Source: Candidatus Omnitrophota bacterium (GTDB taxonomy: Bacteria; Omnitrophota; Gorgyraeia; Gygaellales; Profunditerraquicolaceae). From it: 13,951 bases of DNA. Location: positions 1 through 13,951 of the forward strand of contig JAQUAP010000033.1 in assembly GCA_028687205.1 (NCBI GenBank), in the 5' to 3' direction. Below are positions 5,124 to 12,348 of this stretch, one piece after another. The notes beneath the pieces are model-generated. The model did no database searches. It worked only from the letters and a program-made list of their open reading frames with translations, and was not told the origin of the DNA. The position numbers were made by a program, and so were the translations under genes. Within the stretch, counting starts at the first letter, position 1, and each line of letters opens with the position of its first letter.

Positions 5124-6371
5124 TTATTCTACCTCCCCGACAAGGTCATATTCTAAGGTATCACTGATTTTTACCTTTACAAAATCACCCGGAGACAGTT
5201 TTTTCTTAGACCTGACATAGACTAAACCGTCAACTTCCGGAGCATCGTATTGCGTGCGGCCCAGGTAAGAGCCGTTTTCTTCCTCATCAATTAAAACCGT
5301 AAGGCTTTCCCCTAAAAATTTACCGTTAACCTGGCGCGCTATCTCCCGCTGGGCAGACATAACCGCGTCTAAACGCTCTGACTTTAATTTTTCAGGCACC
5401 TGGCCTTTAAAAGCATATGCCCTTGTCCCCTCTTCGCGGGAATAAGTAAACGCGCCTAATCTTTCGAACCTGGCATCCTTAATGAAATCCAGCAACTGCT
5501 TAAATTCCTTTTTTGTCTCTCCGGGAAAACCCACGATAACAGAAGTGCGCAGCGCCACCTCAGGGATTACCTTACGCACTTTCTCAATGACGCGGATAAT
5601 AGCCGGGCCGCTTATTTTTCGGTGCATTAATTTTAAGATACGGCTGTTAATGTGCTGTATAGGCAGGTCAATATACTTGCAGATTTTCGGCTCATCCCTG
5701 ACTACTTTCAGCAGTTCTTCGCTTATCCGTGCGGGATTTAGATAAAGCAGGCGGATCCAGTTAATTTCCCCGGCTGCCTTAGCCACCCTGGAGAGCAAAG
5801 AAGCCAGGCTTTCTTTTCTTTTTAAATCTACGCCGTATCCGGTTATATCCTGGCCGATGATATTAAGTTCGCGCAGGCCTCCCTGGCAATTGAATCTTTC
5901 TACTTCCGCAAGGATAGTGCCGGGCTTGAGGCTGACGAATTTCCCTTTAATTTTTGGAATAATACAAAAACTGCAATTATTAATACAGCCTTCGCAGATT
6001 TTTAAATAAGCGTAATGCCCGGGCGTAATGGGAAATCTTTTTACGGTATGGTTCAGGGAAAGTTTGCCGATAAAGGCATCGACCTCGGGCAGCTCCCTGC
6101 TTAAAGTATCTTTATAGCGTTGAGCCAGGCAGCCGTAGACGATAATTTTTCTGAGCCTGCCTTCTTTTTTAAGCGCGATTAAATCCAGTATTGCCGCGAT
6201 AGATTCTTTTTTGGCTTCGTCGATAAAGGCGCAGGTATTGATTAACGCAATGTCCGCCTTATTTATATCAACAACAGGGTACCCTTTTAAACTAAGCCTT
6301 CCTAATAAATTTTCGGAGTCTACAAGATTCCTTGGGCAACCCAGGCTCAATATGCCGATTTTAGCCTTCAT
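5124..6371 (-). CDS. rimO: Ribosomal protein S12 methylthiotransferase
   Basis: RimO adds a methylthio group to an aspartate of ribosomal protein S12 using two iron-sulfur clusters and SAM. The 415 residues contain SLGCPRNLVDSENLL, the RimO-type signature that separates it from MiaB. Auxiliary-cluster cysteines are C12, C47 and C81, and the radical-SAM cluster uses C129, C133 and C136 in GCINNCSFC. The radical SAM barrel spans about 120-335, and the TRAM domain is at about 350-412 (GESLTVLIDEE...LGRTQYDAPEVDG). The ATG overlaps the rodZ stop as ATGA. Length is slightly below the usual 430-445, mostly before the SAM motif. Its end is where pgsA begins. Confidence 0.96.
   Translation of the reverse strand: MKAKIGILSLGCPRNLVDSENLLGRLSLKGYPVVDINKADIALINTCAFIDEAKKESIAAILDLIALKKEGRLRKIIVYGCLAQRYKDTLSRELPEVDAFIGKLSLNHTVKRFPITPGHYAYLKICEGCINNCSFCIIPKIKGKFVSLKPGTILAEVERFNCQGGLRELNIIGQDITGYGVDLKRKESLASLLSRVAKAAGEINWIRLLYLNPARISEELLKVVRDEPKICKYIDLPIQHINSRILKLMHRKISGPAIIRVIEKVRKVIPEVALRTSVIVGFPGETKKEFKQLLDFIKDARFERLGAFTYSREEGTRAYAFKGQVPEKLKSERLDAVMSAQREIARQVNGKFLGESLTVLIDEEENGSYLGRTQYDAPEVDGLVYVRSKKKLSPGDFVKVKISDTLEYDLVGEVE
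5125..5136 (-). promoter_or_regulatory. GGAGG ribosome binding site before a possible AUA start of pgsA
   Basis: On the minus strand GGAGG (5132-5136) is followed by TAGA and then ATA (5125-5127), all at the end of rimO. ATA overlaps the rimO stop as ATAA. The canonical alternative, TTG at 5106, lies 25 bases from GGAGG and 14 bases from a weaker AAGGA (5121-5125), both poor spacings. Assigning this site to pgsA is inference. Confidence 0.45.
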
Positions 6372-7087
6372 CGGGGAATCCTTAGGCCGTCTTTTTCGGT
6401 AATGATTATATTTTTAAGCTGCTGACCCCTTCTGCCTAACTTGGTAAAACGCTGGCCATTGACGATTAAATCCACGGCCGCGGCATTCCCTAAGGAGAGC
6501 TCTATTCTTTCCTTTGCCTTCCAGCTATCAGACCTGCCTTTTTCTAAGACCCGGTGCAGTACTACCCGTCCGTCAACCTTAACCCAAATAAGGCAATTCT
6601 CTTTTGCGCTGATTACCAGGCTCACCCCGCCGCTGGCTTCTTTAGGGAGCTTTATCCCGGCGGCCTGAGGCTTGACAGCAAGCGCCTGGGCCTTGACCTT
6701 GGGCCTTACTTGCGGCCTGGAAAAAATAAATTTTCCTGCTTTAAAGAGGAGTACGCTTAAGGCGATGGCAATTAACGCGTAGATAACTATCTTCTTTAAT
6801 CTTTTACTTTTAGGGCTTCCTAAAGAGCCCAGTTTTGGTTCTGCCAGGGATACAGGAGGAGCCTCTTTCTGGTCAGGGACGCATTCTTTGGGGTCTAAAC
6901 CTAAGAAATTACAGTAAATCTTCAGGAACCCCTTTAAATATATCGGGCTTAAATTAGTCAGGCTGTCGCCTTCTATGGACTTAAGGATACTCAGGTGGAT
7001 CCTGGTCTTCTTCCTGACTTCTTCCAGGCTCAAGCCCTTTTCCTGGCGTAGTTTCTTTAACCTTAGGCCTAACGGTTCGGTGTTCAT
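6368..7087 (-). CDS. rodZ: RodZ-like cytoskeleton-associated membrane protein (HTH plus DUF4115)
   Basis: RodZ links the MreB cytoskeleton to the cell wall elongation machinery. The 239-residue protein has the family layout: an Xre-type helix-turn-helix at about 5-65 (LGLRLKKLRQEKGLSLEEV ... YLKGFLKIYCNFLGLDP), a linker, one membrane helix at about 99-115 (KIVIYALIAIALSVLLF), a basic/alanine-rich stretch, and an outer C-terminal DUF4115 beta domain at about 155-225 (WVKVDG ... SLGNAAAVDLIVNGQ). It lies between ftsK and rimO with ATGA overlaps on both sides, a common position for this family (compare the ymfM locus in Firmicutes). No mreB is visible in the window, so involvement in shape rests on family knowledge. 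Confidence 0.9.
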   Translation of the reverse strand: MNTEPLGLRLKKLRQEKGLSLEEVRKKTRIHLSILKSIEGDSLTNLSPIYLKGFLKIYCNFLGLDPKECVPDQKEAPPVSLAEPKLGSLGSPKSKRLKKIVIYALIAIALSVLLFKAGKFIFSRPQVRPKVKAQALAVKPQAAGIKLPKEASGGVSLVISAKENCLIWVKVDGRVVLHRVLEKGRSDSWKAKERIELSLGNAAAVDLIVNGQRFTKLGRRGQQLKNIIITEKDGLRIPR

Positions 7088-9255
7088 GTTTGCGTATCCT
7101 CAAAACCTTCTGTCACGGCATCTTTGAGCCAGGCATCGCGGTCGACCAGGATCCTGCGCGGCTTACTGCCTTCATAGGGGCCGACTAACCCTTCCTGCTC
7201 CATCGTGTCGATAATCCGGGCAGCGCGGGTGTACCCTAAGCGCATCCTTCTCTGCAGTATGGAAACCGACGCCTGGTTGCTCTCCATAATGACTTTTACC
7301 GCTTCATCATAAAGTTCATCCTTCTGGCCGTTAGCTAACGCGGTCTTCTGCTGCTCTTTTACGATATCTTCATCGTAGACAGGTTCTGCCTGGCTTTTGA
7401 TAAAAGTTACTACCTTTTCAATTTCTTTATCGCTTACCAGCGCCCCCTGGATACGGGTGGGCTTCTCATCCCCCGGATTAAGGAAAAGCATATCGCCCTT
7501 ACCGAGCAGTTTATCCGCGCCGTTCATATCCAAAACAGTGCGCGAATCTACTTTAGAAGCGACTTTAAACGATAAGCGCGCCGGCAGGTTTGCCTTGATA
7601 ACGCCGGTAATCACGTTTACCGAAGGCCGCTGCGTGGCAAGCATCAGGTGTATGCCTACTGCCCTGGCTAACTGGGCCAGGCGCTGCACCGCGGTTTCAA
7701 TCTGGTCCGGCATCACCACCATTAAATCCGCGAATTCATCGACTACGACTACGATGTAGGGCAACTTTTTTTCTTTCTCGTTATAACTCTCAATATTGCG
7801 GCTGCCTGCCTTTGCCAGAAGCCGATAACGTTCTTCCATTTCATTGACTACCCAATTAAGCGCCGCGGCTGCCTTTTTTGCCTCGGTTACCAGGGGGCAT
7901 AAAAGATGCGGCAGTCCGTTAAAAGGCATCAGTTCAACCATTTTCGGGTCAATCATCACAAATTTTAAATCCTCGGGAGAATTCTTATACAGAAGCGATA
8001 GGATCAGGGAATTAATACAGACGGTTTTACCTGAACCGGTGGTCCCGGCAATCAATAGATGCGGCATATCTTCGAACCTGGCGACAATGGTTTTGCCGGC
8101 GATATCTTTACCCAAAGCCAGGGCTAATCTTGATTTTGCCTTCTGAAAAGGTTCTGACGCGAGCACTTCCTGCAAGTAAACCAGGCTGCTTTGCGTATTG
8201 GGGACTTCAATACCTACCCTATCTTTACCGGGGATAGGCGCGATAATCCTTACTGATTGCGCTTTCATACTCAAGGCAATATCATCGCCTAGAGATTCAA
8301 TACGGCTTACCTTTACTCCCGGCGCAGGCTCGAGCTCATACCGCGTGATCACCGGCCCGCGCTCGATATCGGTGACTTTAACCGAAATACCGAAATCTTC
8401 CAGCGTCTCTTCTAAGATGCGGGCGCTCGCTTCAAGGTCTCCCTTAATCTGGCGCGCCTCTAACGGCGGCGGAGAATCAAGCAACTCTAATGAAGGCAGG
8501 TGATAATCGCCGATTTTTAGCTCCTGGGGTTTTATTTTTAATTCCGGCGTGGGCGCGGGTTTAGCCTTGATCTGGATCTTAGGCTTGGAGACAAGGGATT
8601 CGTTGGCGTCGACTATCCTGGGCTTAGGTAAGCTTAGTTTTGGCTCCTGGGTGACGGCCGGCTTAATCTTAACCGCAGGGAGAACTTTTTCTTTTTTCTC
8701 GCGCTTAAAAAATCCGGCAAAAAATATTTTCGCCTTTTCCAAAAAATTGGCGAATAAAGAAGCCAGCAGCGTCTCGGTAACCAGGGCCAGCGATAATAAG
8801 ATAAAGGTAATAAAAATGATAAAACCGCCTAAGCGGCTAAAATAGGTGGTGATGAATTTAGGGAGTAAGGAACCGAATAAACCGGAATAGTAGAACCTGA
8901 ACGATTCATTGCCCAGATTAAACATCCCGATAAGCGAACTGACGGAAATCAACAATACAAACATGCCCAATACCCTGGGTATGCTTAAATAAGGCTTTTC
9001 CTGGCGGAAAAACTTTACGCCCAACAGAATAATCAATAAAGGCAGGACAAAGCTCGTGGGCCTGCCGAATAAAAATATGATTATCTCGCCTAAGTAGGCG
9101 CCGAATATACCTAAGAGATTTTTGGGGGGATAATTGGGGTGCGAGGTGTAAAACGGGAGGTCAAGGCGCTCAAATCTTATGAGGCTGGCTAAAACCATCA
9201 GCCCCAGCGCAACGAGGATTACGCCTTTTATTTCATTGAATCTTCTTTCTCTCAC
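7084..9255 (-). CDS. ftsK: DNA translocase FtsK/SpoIIIE
   Basis: FtsK is a septum-anchored hexameric ATPase that pumps DNA during chromosome segregation. The 723 residues include about four hydrophobic N-terminal helices (up to about 170), a short proline/lysine-rich linker (about 185-260, much shorter than the E. coli linker and closer to SpoIIIE size), the alpha/beta motor with Walker A AGTTGSGKT near 402-410 and Walker B VVVVDEFADL near 500, ATQRPS near 545, and a C-terminal winged-helix gamma domain (about 648-705, LYDEAVKVIMESNQASVS) that reads oriented DNA motifs. The start is GTG at 9255, three bases after the pnp stop; an AAAGG sits too close to be an ideal ribosome site. Its end overlaps rodZ as ATGA. 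Confidence 0.96.
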   Translation of the reverse strand: MRERRFNEIKGVILVALGLMVLASLIRFERLDLPFYTSHPNYPPKNLLGIFGAYLGEIIIFLFGRPTSFVLPLLIILLGVKFFRQEKPYLSIPRVLGMFVLLISVSSLIGMFNLGNESFRFYYSGLFGSLLPKFITTYFSRLGGFIIFITFILLSLALVTETLLASLFANFLEKAKIFFAGFFKREKKEKVLPAVKIKPAVTQEPKLSLPKPRIVDANESLVSKPKIQIKAKPAPTPELKIKPQELKIGDYHLPSLELLDSPPPLEARQIKGDLEASARILEETLEDFGISVKVTDIERGPVITRYELEPAPGVKVSRIESLGDDIALSMKAQSVRIIAPIPGKDRVGIEVPNTQSSLVYLQEVLASEPFQKAKSRLALALGKDIAGKTIVARFEDMPHLLIAGTTGSGKTVCINSLILSLLYKNSPEDLKFVMIDPKMVELMPFNGLPHLLCPLVTEAKKAAAALNWVVNEMEERYRLLAKAGSRNIESYNEKEKKLPYIVVVVDEFADLMVVMPDQIETAVQRLAQLARAVGIHLMLATQRPSVNVITGVIKANLPARLSFKVASKVDSRTVLDMNGADKLLGKGDMLFLNPGDEKPTRIQGALVSDKEIEKVVTFIKSQAEPVYDEDIVKEQQKTALANGQKDELYDEAVKVIMESNQASVSILQRRMRLGYTRAARIIDTMEQEGLVGPYEGSKPRRILVDRDAWLKDAVTEGFEDTQT

Positions 9256-9257
9256 CT

Positions 9258-11348
9258 TTACTTACTGCTATCTTCGGCTTCAGCCTGTTTCTTGCTAAGG
9301 TTGATCCTGCCTAATTCATCGATGCCGATAACCTTAACCTTGATTTCATCGCCGATCTTGACTACCTCTTCCACATTTTTGACAAATTTGTCGGCAAGCT
9401 CTGAAACATGCACCAGGCCTTCCTTGCGCGGGGCAATTTCACAGAAAGCGCCGAAGGCCATAATGCGTTTTACCTTACCTATATATATGCGGCCGACTTC
9501 AACATCATCGGTGATTGCCCGGATCATCTTGATGGCGGCTTGCGACTTAGCCGCGTCGGTAGAGCCGACTAAGACCGTCCCGTCATCTTCAATATCCACG
9601 CTGGCGCCGGTTGCGGCGATAATCGCCTTGATATTCTTGCCGCCCGGGCCGATTAACTCGCCGATCTTTTCAGTGCTGATCTTGATCACATCAATGCGCG
9701 GGGCATAAATAGACATCTCTTCGCGCGGAGCAGTTAAGGCCGCGGCCATCTTATCCAGAATAAATAATCTTCCCTCGCAGGCCTGGGCTAAGCACTTTTC
9801 AAGCAAGGGCAGGTCGATTCCGTCAATCTTTAAATCTAACTGCACAGCGGTAACGCCTTTTTTGGTGCCGGCAACCTTAAAATCCATATCTCCAAAATGG
9901 TCTTCTAGGCCCGCGATATCCGTTAAGATTAAAGCCTTATTCCCTTCTTTAATCAAACCCAGGGCGATCCCGGCAACTGTATCTTTAATCGGGACTCCCG
10001 CATCCATCAACGATAAAGAAGACGCGCAGACCGTAGCCATACTTGAGGAACCGTTGGACTCCAAAATCTCAGAAACTACTCTTATCGTATAAGGAAATTT
10101 TTCTTTTGAAGGCATTACGGCAAGCAGGGATTTTTCTGCCAGCGCCCCATGGCCGATTTCGCGCCTTCCCGGTCCGCGCACCGGCCCTGTCTCGCCTACG
10201 CTAAAAGGCGGAAACGTATAATGCAGCATAAAAGACTTGGATTTCTCTCCCTCCAAGGCCTCGATCAACTGCTCATCTTCGCCTGTGCCTAAAGTGGTGA
10301 CCGCCAAGCTCTGGGTTTGGCCGCGGGTAAATAAGGCTGAACCGTGTGTCCTTGGCAGCACCGAGACCTCGCAGGTAATCGGCCGGATCTCCTTAAACTG
10401 CCTTCCGTCGATACGGATATTTTCGCTGACGATCTTACTCCTTACCTGTCCTTTTTCAATTTCGGTAAGCGCCATCGTAATATCCTCGGCAACAAAACCT
10501 TCCTGGGTTAATTTTTCTTCCAGTTCTTTGGCCAATAAATGCACTGCTTCTTCGCGCTCTTCTTTTTTGCCTAATTTATAAACTTCGCTTAATTTAACGC
10601 TGGCCAAGCTTTCTACCTTAGCCATTAAATCCGGCGCTATCTTCTTAAATTCGATTTTTGCCTTGGGCTTGCCGAATTTCGCGATAAATTCTTCCTGCAT
10701 ACGGATAAGCTCTTTAAGCTGGGCGTAGCCGAATTTAACCGCTTCCAGGTAATCCGCCTCGGAAACTTCTTTAGCTTTTGATTCCAGCATTACTACGCCC
10801 TTATTATTCGCGGCGATGACTACTTCCAGGTCGGAATTATCCCATTCCGCGTAGGTAGGATTAATGATCAATTCGTTATTTACTCGTGCTACGCGGCAAC
10901 AGGCCAGCGGCCCGTTAAAGGGGATATCGGAGATACCTAAGGCAATAGATGCGCCGTTAACCGCCAAGACATCCGGGTCGTTCTCGCCGTCGCTGGATAA
11001 GACAATCGCCATAACCTGCACATCGTTTAAGAAACCATCCGGGAAAAGCGGCCTGATGGGCCGGTCAATCAGCCTGGCGGTTAAAATCTCGCTCTCCGAT
11101 GGCCTTCCTTCCCGCTTAAAAAACCCTCCGGGGATACGGCCGGCGGCGTAGGTCTTTTCCTGGTATTCCACGGTTAACGGAAAAAAGTCCCTTCCTTCCT
11201 TGATTTCGCGGGACATACAGGCAGTCACCAGCACCACGGTCCCGCCATAGCTTAAGGTAATAGAACCGTTGGCCTGCTTGGCGATTTTGCCTGTTGTCAG
11301 GACTAAATCGTTCCTGCCGAATTTTAATTTTAAGGTATTATCTTGCAT
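9258..11348 (-). CDS. pnp: Polyribonucleotide nucleotidyltransferase (PNPase)
   Basis: PNPase degrades RNA from the 3' end by phosphorolysis and can add tails. The 696-residue length is normal. Domain order: RNase PH-like 1 (about 10-140, with FFPLTVEYQEKTYAAGRIPGG), the all-helical linker (about 145-230), RNase PH-like 2 (about 310-540, with RTHGSALFTRGQTQSL and the catalytic DHFGDMDFKVAGT aspartates), KH (about 550-610, IGPGGKNIK) and S1 (about 618-688, GKVKRIMAFGAFCEIAPRKEGLVHVSEL). It starts 27 bases after rpsO, the classic rpsO-pnp arrangement. The gap is too short for a large regulatory hairpin, and no strong ribosome site is seen before ATG 11348. Confidence 0.98.
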   Translation of the reverse strand: MQDNTLKLKFGRNDLVLTTGKIAKQANGSITLSYGGTVVLVTACMSREIKEGRDFFPLTVEYQEKTYAAGRIPGGFFKREGRPSESEILTARLIDRPIRPLFPDGFLNDVQVMAIVLSSDGENDPDVLAVNGASIALGISDIPFNGPLACCRVARVNNELIINPTYAEWDNSDLEVVIAANNKGVVMLESKAKEVSEADYLEAVKFGYAQLKELIRMQEEFIAKFGKPKAKIEFKKIAPDLMAKVESLASVKLSEVYKLGKKEEREEAVHLLAKELEEKLTQEGFVAEDITMALTEIEKGQVRSKIVSENIRIDGRQFKEIRPITCEVSVLPRTHGSALFTRGQTQSLAVTTLGTGEDEQLIEALEGEKSKSFMLHYTFPPFSVGETGPVRGPGRREIGHGALAEKSLLAVMPSKEKFPYTIRVVSEILESNGSSSMATVCASSLSLMDAGVPIKDTVAGIALGLIKEGNKALILTDIAGLEDHFGDMDFKVAGTKKGVTAVQLDLKIDGIDLPLLEKCLAQACEGRLFILDKMAAALTAPREEMSIYAPRIDVIKISTEKIGELIGPGGKNIKAIIAATGASVDIEDDGTVLVGSTDAAKSQAAIKMIRAITDDVEVGRIYIGKVKRIMAFGAFCEIAPRKEGLVHVSELADKFVKNVEEVVKIGDEIKVKVIGIDELGRINLSKKQAEAEDSSK

Positions 11349-11375
11349 CGTCTTATTTTGGGATGAAACCTCGAT

Positions 11376-11645
11376 TTATTTTCTCAAAGAAAGCTTGCCC
11401 AGGATATCTTCGTACTTCTTGGCATCTTTTTTCTTGAGATAGTTGAGGAGCCTGCGGCGCGTGCCTACAAGACTAAGCAGGCCGCGGCGAGAATGGAAAT
11501 CTTTTCTATGGAGCTTAAAATGCTCTCCTAATAGATTAATCCTCTCAGTCAAAATCGCTATCTGCACCTCAGCTGAGCCGGTATCTCTGGCGTTTACCTT
11601 AAATTCATCAATAATCTTTGCCTTTTTCTCTTTAAGCAAAACCAA
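11376..11645 (-). CDS. rpsO: Small ribosomal subunit protein uS15 (S15)
   Basis: S15 binds 16S rRNA early in 30S assembly. The 89-residue product is full length with the hallmark DTGSAEVQIAILTERINLL, HFKLHRKDFHSRRGLL and LVGTRRRLLNYLKKKD segments. The start is TTG at 11645; no ATG exists at the correct place, and the next TTG (11639) would remove two residues. The choice is supported by alignment with the family N-terminus (MALTKEEK-type) and by a strong GGGAGGTGA 10 bases upstream. It is the first gene of the long minus-strand operon and has its own strong promoter. Confidence 0.97.
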   Translation of the reverse strand: MVLLKEKKAKIIDEFKVNARDTGSAEVQIAILTERINLLGEHFKLHRKDFHSRRGLLSLVGTRRRLLNYLKKKDAKKYEDILGKLSLRK

Positions 11646-11652
11646 AATTAAA

Positions 11653-11661
11653 TCACCTCCC
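11653..11661 (-). promoter_or_regulatory. Strong Shine-Dalgarno for the TTG-started rpsO
   Basis: GGGAGGTGA on the minus strand is nearly a full anti-Shine-Dalgarno match and lies about 7-10 bases before TTG 11645. It offsets the weak start codon and decides the rpsO start. Confidence 0.8.
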
Positions 11662-11676
11662 TTAATTTAATTATAT

Positions 11677-11705
11677 ATTATACGTTATTCCCTATTTTAA
11701 GTCAA
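11677..11705 (-). promoter_or_regulatory. Sigma-70-type promoter of the rpsO-pnp-ftsK operon
   Basis: TTGACT (11700-11705), a 17-base spacer, and TATAAT (11677-11682) on the minus strand. The predicted start near 11670 gives a leader of roughly 25 bases holding the rpsO Shine-Dalgarno. The -35 hexamer begins five bases after the stop of the upstream 52-residue gene, so read-through from that gene is also possible. Confidence 0.88.
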
Positions 11706-11709
11706 TGTA

Positions 11710-11868
11710 TTATTTGCTTTCCGCTTCTTCCACGAACTTCCTGATCTCGTCAATATTCTCCAGGATCAGGCGCGCCTTGCCCAGGCCGAATGAGAACGGA
11801 TACTGGTCATTTTCATCCCTTTTAATGACTAAAAGGGGCTTACCTTTGAACTCACCTCGCTCTACCAT
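11710..11868 (-). CDS. Small conserved-looking protein of 52 residues, function unknown
   Basis: ATG at 11868 is preceded by AAAGGAG with 7 bases spacing, and the frame closes at TAA just before the rpsO promoter. The product runs MVERGEFKGKPLLVIKRD at the start, continues with a PFSFGLGKARLILENI core and ends in an acidic helix EIRKFVEEAESK. The alternation of a beta-rich first half with a C-terminal helix, and the FSFGLGKA---IL pattern, recalls small single-domain proteins, possibly PC4/YdbC-like nucleic-acid-binding folds; that is only an impression. It follows the zinc-ribbon membrane protein gene by 21 bases and is probably co-transcribed with it. Base composition and codon use resemble the neighbouring core genes. 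I see it as a real gene with no assigned function. Confidence 0.8.
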   Translation of the reverse strand: MVERGEFKGKPLLVIKRDENDQYPFSFGLGKARLILENIDEIRKFVEEAESK

Positions 11869-11889
11869 TTCACTGCTCCTTTCGTTTTT

Positions 11890-12246
11890 TTACTTACTCT
11901 TGCCGCGCACCGGTATACCCTGGGCCCTGAGCTCGTCTGTCTTCTCTTTTGAGCATTTCATACACAGGAATACCGGAGGGCTATCGCTCTTATCGTAATT
12001 TACGGTCTTAACCAAACGCCACAAGTGCGAGCTGACCCCGCACTTATCGCACTTGCCTTCTTTGATATGCCATACCTCGATGGCTTTAGAGGTAAAGATA
12101 AACCTGTCTACCCAGAAGAAGATCGCCCCGCCGATTAAATTGGCGATTACCGTAGCGGATAGGCTGGCACCCATCTGCCTTACCACCAGCCACAATATGG
12201 GAGTGCTTAACTGCCAACGTATAAGATAAAGGATAAATCTTTTCAT
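11890..12246 (-). CDS. Small membrane protein with C-terminal zinc ribbon, function unknown
   Basis: The 118-residue product has two hydrophobic segments at about 12-24 and 30-51 (ATVIANLIGGAIFFWVDRFIF), followed by a soluble tail with four cysteines as two CxxC pairs, C66/C69 (CDKCG) and C95/C98 (CMKC), typical of a zinc ribbon. The membrane part loosely resembles GtrA-like small membrane proteins. I do not recognise a defined function. ATG 12246 has no Shine-Dalgarno and is only nine bases from a good -10 box, which points to a leaderless transcript. It is followed by the 52-residue gene and then by the rpsO operon in the same direction. Confidence 0.82.
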   Translation of the reverse strand: MKRFILYLIRWQLSTPILWLVVRQMGASLSATVIANLIGGAIFFWVDRFIFTSKAIEVWHIKEGKCDKCGVSSHLWRLVKTVNYDKSDSPPVFLCMKCSKEKTDELRAQGIPVRGKSK

Positions 12247-12255
12247 AGGTCGTCT

Positions 12256-12284
12256 ATTGTAGCGTTAAATAGCGATTAATTCAA
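12256..12284 (-). promoter_or_regulatory. Promoter of the zinc-ribbon membrane protein gene, predicted leaderless
   Basis: TTGAAT (12279-12284), 17 bases, TACAAT (12256-12261) on the minus strand. Seven bases past the -10 places the transcript start at about 12248-12250, two to four bases before ATG 12246. Each hexamer departs by one or two bases from consensus. Confidence 0.65.
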
Positions 12285-12348
12285 TGAGAATTATTAGATA
12301 CAGAAAAAATGGCAGGCAGTTAACAAAAGGCTAAGTTAGAAAATACTG

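Noticed and set aside
11705..11998. Plus-strand frame of 97 codons covering the 52-residue gene.
   Set aside because: It lacks a ribosome site and runs antisense across the promoter-proximal minus-strand genes, which have good signals.
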